Source of the DNA: Diabrotica undecimpunctata
Lineage: Eukaryota; Arthropoda; Insecta; Coleoptera; Chrysomelidae
Assembly: GCF_040954645.1 (NCBI RefSeq)
Contig: NC_092807.1
Coordinates: 1,488,001-1,552,000, forward strand
Reading direction: 5' to 3'
Length of the DNA stretch: 64,000 bases
Position numbers and translations under genes: made by a program. This document shows positions 55,868-64,000 of the stretch, one piece after another. Each line of letters opens with the position of its first letter. Position 1 is the first letter of the stretch. The notes beneath the pieces were generated by a model. The model saw only the letters and a program-made list of their open reading frames with translations. It did not search any database and was not told where the DNA came from.

Positions 55868-58610
55868 TTATGGATCAGTTTATCAATCAGAAATAGAATA
55901 AAGAGTTTTTTTATTATTTTAATATACCGCGGGCATATAAGTTAAAATACAACCCTGTACTTATTTGTAATAGTTAGAATAAGAGAAGACATTGTTCCGT
56001 GACGGAACAGTTTTTCCTTGAAAGACTGAGTGAATAGTGAAAGGACAATGGAACCCGTATAATTTTATAGATTTAAGAATAAACTTGTAATTGTATTTTG
56101 CGGTGGGCATTTTTCGAAAGTAAATAAGAATTAGATTTAGATATGAGATAACAAGAATTTGGAAACTTATTTCTGCTGAAAAAGGCAAAATTGTTAATGG
56201 TTTCTGAAAAGTAATTTGAGTGAAAGTAGTTTATTTGTTTTAAATATTATGTTGGAAATTTTCTAAATCGAAAATTAGTGGGAAAGATGAATGCTTATGA
56301 TTGGTTAAAAAGGAATGATGGGGAATGAGAGAGTTGAGAAGGTTGTCTGAGGAGATTGAAAAGATTATTATGTTACCGGCAGACCAGAAGAGAAGACGTG
56401 TTTTCGTGTAGTCAATCTGAGTACCAGTGTTTTCGTTTGTTAGTGAAAAAGGTGGAAGCTGAGAGCAGATCAAAATCGAGAAGATTAATACCTCTTTTGA
56501 GTCTGCATAGTCCACGAGATATAATTGAGAAAGAAAGGAGAATTTGCGAATAAAGAGTACCGGTCAAAAGAGGCTTGGGCTTGTGTTTTCGGAGGAGTAG
56601 TTTGCTGGTATGCGGTTTGGATCGATGCTGAGAACGGGAAAGATTTGATGGTAGCCGGACATAATCAATCAAGGAAGGAACTGTTGGTTTGATCGAGAGG
56701 AGACATCATTGGTGTAAAAAAAATAAAGGTCAGTCAAATAATTTGAATGAAAGAAAATTTTAAGATATTCTAAAGATAAAATCAAATATAAGCATACGAA
56801 CTAAGATTCCAAGTTTCAAAGAGTTATTTTTTTTGTGAATAAATTATATTTTTATATAGTCATTTTTTTTTTAGTAGATATTATTATAAAACAGATCAAT
56901 AGATAGTTTGTAATTAAAATTAAATTTAGAGTATAGGAGTTTGTTAGAAAAGATAATTGCCCACAAAAGTTATTTATTAATATTCATCGTATTGCTTATT
57001 GAAAATAAATAATAATTTGTGTGCATATTTATGTTGTTTTAATGTTAGTTCCTTTTCCTGTTCTATCCCGATTATGAGCAACTAGGAGATACTGAACCCA
57101 CTAGAAGAGATATATAAAGTAAACTAATTAAAGTAAAATTAAAAAGGCACCCTGAGAATTTTTAATAGTAATTGATTTGTATGACTCTGCATAAATTAGT
57201 GAATTAATTAATTAAATAATTGGATTAATTAAATTAGTGTTAATTAATAATAAAACATCATAAAGCAGATCACAACAATATATATATTGTTATGATTGTT
57301 TATTTTGAGTTCAAACTTAGTTTATTGAGCCAATAAAAAAATTATAGCTTATCTGTTATCAAAAGTAAAATAATTCTTATATTACCTATGTTCGATGGAT
57401 TCAAAAGATTTTCTAGTTGTCTTTTATCGGGAGGAGAAGAAAGGATAATAATACAAATATATTATATTACAAAGATTTACGTTTCTTTATTTTATATGAA
57501 CGAATAAAACAATTATTAAATTTTGTCGTTATCTTATCAATCAGCATACAAGAAAATAAATCAAATTATTATGATAATAAGATTATAAAGCTACATACAT
57601 TTATATTACGTGAAAAACCAATTTTACTTAAAATTTTCTTTACTTAAAAAAAGAAACCACAAAACTTTAAACTTTTGATTAGCCTAACAAAACCTCAGTT
57701 CTTAAATTTGAATGCTAATGACCATGATGTCGAAACGATCCTTCGCAGATATAAAATTCAATTGTACAAACACTTACAGTTTATTTTCTTCTTGAGTTGT
57801 ATGTTGGAACATACCCAGAAAAGTCCAGTCTCCTCAAAGATGTGATCTCCCCTCTTTGGCACCTCGGCTCCTTCTTTACGTCTCTGCAAACCTCCTTCAG
57901 ACTACACAAAAAACACCTGATTCACTTCTCCAAACTCCGCTACTTATTTATGACACCAGGACCTCCTTTTGTCAACTTGATGCCGTAAGAATACTTTCAC
58001 ATATACTTTATAAAATGCCCACGGTAGATACAAGGACCTCTTTTAATCTACTTCTTATCTCCTTCTTCAAACTATTCACTTCTTTTCGTTACGCCGGTAT
58101 CCAAACTCACGAACCACACCCTATCTTGAGACACACGACTGTTTCCTTTCGATGACCAAAATATGACTGACTTCTCCTGTCTCATCATCGACTCCCAAAT
58201 TCCCATTTAAAAACGACCGTCCAATCAAAAAGCTTAAATTGTGTTTACTATGATATTGGAAAAGCCTAATTTCGTTTTCAGAGAAAACTAAATAGCTTAC
58301 TTTAAAATTGGTTTTTTTCAATACATCATTTATACATATTTCAAAAGATTAGAATATGGTCATTTAATACTCGACTCTACAAACAATGAAGAGATTAACC
58401 TTCAGGTAAAATGTCTTCGAATTCTAAACAAAGGATTTTTGATAATTTTGTTTGAAACGGAAAAGGTCGTTTGCCAAACAAATTTCTACTCTTATCTACA
58501 CTAAATCTTATCTTAAATTACTATATACAATTTGTTTATATTGATATCTTGAAATTTTATTTCGATGGATTTTTTTATTTATTTTTCTTTGGTTGGGAAA
58601 GAAGAAACAT

Positions 58611-58616
<6 letters not shown>
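55863..58616. other. Long stretch without a recognised gene
   Basis: 56000-56720 is purine-rich and somewhat GC-richer (GAGAGTTGAGAAGGTTGTCT; GAGGAGTAGTTTGCTGGTAT) and could be part of an LTR or leader; no second copy is present. 57790-58200 is pyrimidine-rich with an open frame but no motif. The rest is AT-rich. No terminal repeats or domains were recognised. Confidence 0.45.

Positions 58617-58694
<78 letters not shown>
58617..58694 (+). repeat. TA microsatellite, about 39 units
   Basis: Uninterrupted alternating TA/AT. Translation as Tyr-Ile repeats in the surrounding frame is meaningless. Confidence 0.95.
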
Positions 58695-58697
<3 letters not shown>

Positions 58698-58932
58698 AGA
58701 CACCTTTAACAATGAGAGGAAGCAGACAGGTGTATCCTGAAAAAGGTGTATTTGTTTTCTTTTTGATGTACGCCGAAGATTTGCAGTACCTACTAAGCTT
58801 GCTCCTAGTTAAAATCGTGATTTTTACTGATCATTCTCCGTTAATTAGCGCTCTTTTGAAAACTACCGACAAAATATTAAAAACCATCGTTAGAAAACCG
58901 GAAATAGTAGACGACAGTCTAGAGGATTTTTA
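58695..58932 (+). pseudogene. Possible LTR-retrotransposon RNase H scrap
   Basis: The frame 58712-58932 contains VKIVIFTDHSPLISALLKTT, resembling the TDHKPL motif of Ty3/gypsy RNase H. The residues before and after do not extend the match, so this is a weak call. Confidence 0.25.
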
Positions 58933-59357
58933 ATATTTTTAGTATGTAGGATTACTAGAGTGATTTTTAAAGACAAATTAATGAATAGTTGTATATTTTT
59001 GTCAATATGGGGATATTTTTGAAATTATTTCAAAAATTAATAAAAATATTAATCACTAATCAATAAGTTAATAAATAGTCTAATAAATATGAAAGAGAAA
59101 GTGATGCATTTTTTACGAGAATAGAACTGTAATACCATCCTGTATACAGTTCGTATCTATTATCATAACATTCTTTGGATTTTGATGTACTGAAACACTG
59201 AAACCAACTCCTTGAAGAAAAAGTTTAGACTTAAACTAAATTTCTATCGTTACTTCGCCATGAGTTGGGGTTAGATGGTAACTTTAGAAGGTAAACCGAT
59301 TGTGATAACTAATAGTTTATATTATATAGAATCTGTATTTCAGTACAGTAGGAAAAT
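58933..59357. other. AT-rich spacer
   Basis: No gene or repeat recognised between the possible RNase H scrap and the RTE copy. Confidence 0.5.
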
Positions 59358-60605
59358 ATATATATGCAGTAAAATCTCAGAAAGATGGAAAAGCCACCGG
59401 TCCAGACAATATCAATGTCGAAATACTTAAACTAATTGGAGATAACGAAAGTAAAAGCCTAGATTTAATAACAGCACTATTCAATAAGATATATGACAAA
59501 GGTAAAATACCAACAGACTGGCTAAAATCAACATTCGTAGCATTACCAAAAAAATCGAATTCCTCACAATGCGATGATTATCGAATATTAAGCTTGATGT
59601 ATCATGTCCTTAAAACTTTTCTCAGAATTATCCATACACGAATTTACAAGAAGTGCGAGTTCCAGATGAGCGACACTCAATTCGGATTTCGAAACGGATT
59701 GGGAACACGAGAGGCTCTTTTTGCTTTAAATGTGTTAACACAACGATGCAGAGACATGAATGTAGATGTATATGCATGTTTTATTGACTATCGAAAAGCA
59801 TTTGACTGCGTTAACCATCAAAAGATGATCGAAATTCTGAGAACAACTGGAGTTGACGAACAAGACTTGCGAATTATCTCAGAACTATACTGGTACCAAA
59901 CGGCAACAATTGAAATAGAGCACACAACATCCGAAGACATACAAATCCGACGAGGAGTGAGACAGGGTTGCGTCTTATCACCGCTACTCTTTAATTTGTA
60001 TTCGGAGTCTATATTCAGAGAAGCATTAGACGAGGTCCAAGGCGGAATTAAGATTAACGGAATCAGCATAGACAACATCAGATATGCTGATGATACCGTC
60101 TTAATAGCAAGCAACGCACAAGAACTACAAAATATAATAAATGCGGTAGTTCACCACAGCGAAATGTTCGGTTTACATCTAAACGTTTCCAAAACTAAAA
60201 CTTTAGTATTTTCAAAGACACCAATAAACGTACAGGTGTATGCCAAGGGCCAAATAATAGAACAGGTAAATTCCATAAAATATTTGGGAACAAATATCAA
60301 TAGTCAGTGTAACCCAAAAAAAAGAAATCCTATCAAGAATCGAACAAGCAAGGAAAACATTCATGAGCATTAAAACATTTTTTACAAGATCAGACCTTAG
60401 TCTACAGCTTAGAATCCGAATGATCAGATGTTACGTTTTTTCTGTCTTACTGTATGGCTGTGAAAGTTGGACAATGGACTCTGAAATAAAAAAAAGAATA
60501 GATGCCTTTGAGATGTATATATACAGACGAATGTTGAGGATTCCATGGGTACAAAGAGTTACTAATGTTGAGGTACTTCGTCGCATGTGTAAACAAAAAA
60601 ATTAC
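59358..60605 (+). pseudogene. RTE reverse transcriptase, all catalytic motifs present, frameshifted C-terminus
   Basis: The frame is open from about 59358 to 60373, although the first ATG is at 59597. Motifs: GKIPTDWLKSTFVALPKKSN, DTQFGFRNGLGTREALFALN, CFIDYRKAFDCVNHQKMIEI (motif A), RRGVRQGCVLSPLLFNLYSE (motif B), DNIRYADDTVLIASN (motif C) and NSIKYLGTNINSQ. A frameshift near 60315 (an A-run) moves the reading to KTFFTRSDLSLQLRIRMIRC, LLYGCESWTMDSEIKKRIDA and RRMLRIPWVQRVTNVEVLRR to about 60600. Another shift follows. No endonuclease is present. Confidence 0.88.
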
Positions 60606-60682
60606 TAAGAATAATCAAAGAGAGGAAAATGCAATACTTGGGTCATGTGCTGAGAGGCGAAAGATATGAATTACTTCAAGTT
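59358..60682 (+). mobile_element. RTE-like LINE fragment truncated at both ends
   Basis: It starts in the segment just before the reverse transcriptase (SQKDGKATGPDNINVEILKL) and stops abruptly after LGHVLRG and ERYELLQ, where sequence of another LINE begins. No tail or target duplication remains, so the 3' truncation reflects deletion or replacement. Confidence 0.85.
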
Positions 60683-61132
60683 GACAATTTTATATGACAA
60701 TCTTAACCCCTTACCGCGTAGTGGGTCATATATGGCACAATACTTAGATATACATGATACGTCTATATAGAGCACATATTTCGTATAACCGGTAATAAAG
60801 CGCCATATCAATGAAGCAAAGTGAGCTTTTATGAAAATTTGTAAATGGCCGCGGTCTGACAGCTGTTCATAAGAATTGTGGTTTCTAAGTTTCGAAGTTT
60901 CTACTGAATATTTTTGTACAAAATGAAATAGCGGCATCAAAGATACACCTTCAAGAAAGAATTTCTGTAAGTATTTTCAGAACGTATTTCTTTATATTTT
61001 GGTATTTTTTGATCAAAAATATGCTTGTGCCATATATGCCACAATATCCACTCTCGTGCAAAACTCTTTTTCATATCTGACACAATATGCATTCTGAACT
61101 AGGTATGATTATTATTGATTTATTTTAGATAA

Positions 61133-62892
61133 TGGATCCAAAAAGTTCTATGATGAAACTCTTGTGGTAGTGGACATACCAGATGGTAGTGAAGACAAAG
61201 GGCTATCAGATGATGATATTTCCCCTATTATATTAGTCCCAAATTCAGACTATGAAGATAATATAATAAATAATAATGAACCAGATATTATTATCCCAGA
61301 AACGGATTTAGAAAGCAGTTCGGATTGCGAAAATGATATTTCTTCCAAATTGGAAAGAAGGAAATTTAGTAACATCAGATTATGATATAAGATTTCTCGG
61401 TTCCACTGAAATTTTTTTAACAAATGTGATAATTAAAGATCTAGTTTATCAAACTGTATTATATTCAGTGGAAAAAAGACCTCAAAAACCTTTGAAACTT
61501 TCTGAAATTAACTAGAACAGTTCTTAAGAACCTGTATTTATATCTCAATAATGCAGTTGACAAACGCCAAAAATTATTGGAACTCTAGCCTGAATCATCG
61601 ATTGATCATAGATGTTATGTCATGCAATAGATGGGAAGAAATAAAAAGTTTTTTACATTTTGCGAACAATAACGATGCTATTGCTGCCGGTAATCCCGGT
61701 CATGATAAACTTTTTAAAATCCGACCGCTAATAAATAAACTAAGGAATCAGTTACTTAAAGTTCCACAAGAGGAATTTTTAGCCATAGATGAGCAGATAA
61801 TTCCAAACAAGGCGGGTTCATATATATATACAAGGATTTCCACAGTTTTCACTTTATTCCTTCACTCAACCGTTTTCTCCAATTTTTCCTGTTTAGCCAG
61901 TCCCCTTCCTGTAGGTTTCTTTTACTCATTGCTTCGTCCACTTCATCTCTGAAAGATCTTCGGGGTCTACCTCTCTTTCTTCTTCCTATCGGGCTCCACT
62001 CTGTTATTCTATTTATCCACCAATTTTGGTCTGCTCCTCTGACATGTCCGTACCAGGTTAACCTCTTCTGTTCGATGTAGTCTATTATGTCGGAGTTCAT
62101 TCCCATTCTCCTCTTAATCTCCATGTTATTTATTCTATCTCTTCTTGTTACTCTGCAACTTCTCCTTAGGAATTCCATCTCTGTTGCTCTTATTTTGTTT
62201 TTGGTTTTCTTATTTATTGTCCAATTTTCACACCCATAAGTGAGGATACTTCTTGTCATGGTATTATATATTTATTTTTTGTTTTCATGCTGATGTTCTT
62301 ATCCCATAGTACCGGGTTCAATTTTCGTATGCAGTCTCTTGTTTGTCCTAGTCTATTTTTTATATCTTCCTCCGTTGTTCCTTTGTTTGATATTGCTGGT
62401 AGTATGCCAACAGTTGAAGTTAAACGGTTTTTGAAAAAGGACAAGATACATATAATGGTTCCATATCCAAAAGCTGTAACAATCTACAACCACTATATGG
62501 GGGTAATAGATCTCCTGGATTCAATGTTGGTAGGATCAAACTCAGATCAAAAAAATGGTACATGCGTATATTTTTCCACATTATTGATTTAATGACTGTC
62601 AATACGTGGATTCTTTGGAGAAGAAGTGACAATGAGCATAATAATTTAGCTCTAGCAGATTATAAAATGGCAGTAGTGTTTATGCAAAGTTAATAAAGCT
62701 GGTTTTAATACAAAAAGGGGTGGTCTGTGTGGAGCTATGGAAAATTTACAAAACAAGAACAGAAGAGGTCCAGCAACCGATATTTCAATGCTAGATGTAC
62801 GAACAGATGGATATGGTCATCTTATATTATGGTGTAGTGAAAGACAAAGATGCAAATATCTCCGTGGTTCACAAAGCTTCATAAAAGTGTAA
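61133..62892 (+). pseudogene. piggyBac transposase, missing its central catalytic part
   Basis: An ATG at 61133 starts an acidic N-terminus that shifts frame almost at once (YDETLVVVDIPDGSEDKGLS, SSDCENDISS). After further shifts, 61551-61835 holds LTNAKNYWNSSLNHRLIIDV, RWEEIKSFLHFANNND, DKLFKIRPLINKLRNQLLKV and FLAIDEQIIPNKAGS, including the first catalytic Asp (IDEQ). The region that would carry the other catalytic Asp residues is missing, replaced by LINE sequence. Coding resumes at 62405: PTVEVKRFLKKDKIHIMVPY, YNHYMGVIDLLDSMLVG, WYMRIFFH-type residues, LMTVNTWILWRRSDN. It ends in a Cys-poor remnant of the C-terminal zinc region (GYGHLILWCSERQRCKYLRG). Confidence 0.85.
61831..62398 (-). 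mobile_element. LINE C-terminal fragment inside the piggyBac transposase
   Basis: On the minus strand: ISNKGTTEEDIKNRLGQTRD (62395-62340), VLWDKNISMKTKNK, then after a frame change RSILTYGCENWTINKKTKNK, EMEFLRRSCRVTRRDRINNM, RLTWYGHVRGADQNWWINRI, IGRRKRGRPRRSFRDEVDEA and WRKRLSEGIK. The 3' end GGAAATCCTTG then TATATATATA matches 1-68 of this window. It is 5'-truncated. Because coding is missing from the host gene on both sides, insertion was accompanied or followed by a deletion. Confidence 0.85.
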
Positions 62893-63230
62893 TGTTTTTC
62901 TTTGCTTAAACAAAGATAGAATTTGTTTTTAAAACTTTCACACTGAATAATTATTATAATTAGATAGACAATTATAATAAACGTCATTTTTTTCATTAAT
63001 GTTACTTGTTTTAATGCATAGTTTACCATATATGACACAAAAAAAAATACAAAAAATAACCAACTAGGATTTTTTTTTATATTCTTACCGTAATATTGAA
63101 GTCAAGTTTGTAATCACAGATTTTTTTTATTAAAAATAAAAATACAGTAAAGGGTTAAGATCAGTTATGATGCATGGTGCAGAATTTTGGACAGTCAAAA
63201 GAAAGGAGAATAACCAATGTCTCTTCTATA

Positions 63231-64000
63231 AATGAGAATAAATTTCTACTTCTAAAAAGAACAAAGAATAGACGTTTTCGTCATAATAATAGCATATTAA
63301 AAAGCTCATTTCTGTGATACTCTGTTTACAGAGGGGCTAAAAGGATTTGGTTTTAGAATACAGATCAATTTTCTATTACATTCTTCTCACTCTTGTGACA
63401 GTCAACGTCTCAAATTCAACTAGACCTTAAAGGTCAGAATGCGTAGGGCCTAATAAAACAGAAGAAGAAATTAATAGGATGCAAAATTTCAATGTTTATC
63501 AAGAAGCACCACCAAAAAACTTTATCGATCATGAAAAAAAAAAAGGAAAAAATACAACAGATACTATTTCTCTTCCTAATATATGTAAGATCAAGTGTTG
63601 TTAATTACAAAAAGTGGTTTCCAATTGAAATTTAAAATACTCCCATATATAGTGAGCAAAAAATGATACAAATTGCGCTATACAACATGAATATTCGACT
63701 AATATCTACAGTAGGCATACATTATTCAATTTTACAAAGTATATAAAGAGGGAGCATAACCCCACTTCATGACAGTTATTCAACGTCATCTATTATGCAG
63801 TTGGTTTTGAAAATTAAGTGAGCCTTGACTGGGAGTGAAGAATCATTTTCAGCGTCGAATGGGAAATGTGCCGTTTGCACCACGATATAGGAATATTTCG
63901 AGTATAGAGGAGATAATTTTTATTACCAGCAAAATATCCACACCGAGTGGTATCTTCAATATTGAACATATTATCTTGTGGCATCTACGTCTTTCCTTCC
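63231..64000. other. No gene recognised at window end
   Basis: AT-rich to 63650, then mixed sequence to the edge. No terminal repeat, domain or RNA gene could be identified; an element may continue beyond the window. Confidence 0.45.

Larger units (their letters stand above)
60707..63154 (+). mobile_element. piggyBac-family transposon at TTAA, internally damaged
   Basis: TTAA lies at 60703-60706 and 63155-63158. The ends are CCCCTTACCGCG on the left and CCCTTTACTGTA (reverse complement) on the right. Subterminal copies of CATATATGGCACAA-type motif occur at 60728, 61029 and, as CATATATGACACAA, at 63028; CATATCTGACACAATATG at 61073 is a further variant. The transposase gene on the plus strand is broken, and a foreign minus-strand LINE piece lies in its middle in place of several hundred bases of coding. 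It is non-autonomous now but possibly mobilisable if its ends are intact. Confidence 0.85.
60683..63230 (+). mobile_element. LINE C-terminal fragment used as piggyBac target
   Basis: 60683-60706 and 63159-63220 join across a TTAA into one reading: FYMTILRSVMMHGAEFWTVK followed by RKENNQC. This matches the LxYGAExWTVKRKE block after LINE polymerases. The limits beyond the junction with the RTE copy (60682) and after about 63230 are unclear. A GAAGAAGAAATT stretch at 63460 could be a tail. Confidence 0.6.

Noticed and set aside
55870..57100. Possible solo LTR
   Set aside because: Composition is suggestive, but no TG...CA ends, duplication or second copy could be identified.
58471..58740. 89-residue frame with Tyr-Ile repeats
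   Set aside because: Translated TA microsatellite.

Overview
This 64 kb window looks like insect genomic DNA. It is AT-rich and made almost entirely of broken, nested transposable elements. The mix (many RTE-like and Jockey/I-like non-LTR retrotransposons, a DD41D mariner, hAT, piggyBac, pogo/Tigger and P-like termini) suggests a large, repeat-dense insect genome, possibly a beetle. That placement is inference from element content only. I found no convincing host protein gene, tRNA, rRNA or CRISPR array. The only long uninterrupted non-retrotransposon coding sequence is a 349-residue mariner transposase.

Layout. 1-2.9 kb: juxtaposed minus-strand RTE and Jockey pieces. 3.48-4.46 kb: a short element with 83-bp inverted ends, carrying a 5'-truncated LINE with a 14-bp target duplication. 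5.2-9.7 kb: an I-like LINE with RNase H, split by a younger Jockey-like copy. 10.1-12.7 kb: a foldback element, another I-like fragment and an RTE tail. 13.4-15.5 kb: a young RTE copy with one nonsense codon. 17-18.2 kb: mariner remnant. 19.2-21.1 kb: P-like non-autonomous element. 21.4-25.2 kb: LINE fragment whose tail received a hAT element with a two-exon transposase. 27.5-33.1 kb: three LINEs and a GC-rich hairpin-bearing segment. 34.4-39.4 kb: Tigger remains, split by a nearly full-length 3.4 kb RTE and abutted by a LINE in the 5'-inverted (twin-priming) configuration. 40.6-41.8 kb: an unclassified transposase-like pseudogene split by a P-like MITE. 44.9-45.6 kb: small RTE insertion. 46.7-49.4 kb: apparently complete mariner with about 510-bp inverted repeats. 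50-54.5 kb: LINE fragments. 55.2-55.8 kb: a near-perfect 614-bp palindrome flanked by TA repeats. 59.4-63.2 kb: RTE fragment, then a piggyBac inserted at TTAA into another LINE fragment and itself damaged.

The coding segments do not form a pathway. They record successive insertions: in several places a target-site duplication, or a reading that resumes across an insertion, gives the order of events. The most interesting leads are the two elements with CATG-starting ends and 8-bp duplications, the palindrome, the shared CTGAAGA-hairpin-GAAA motif in two unrelated inverted-repeat elements, the unclassified 'DNCGGQ' transposase-like family, and the long-TIR DD41D mariner.
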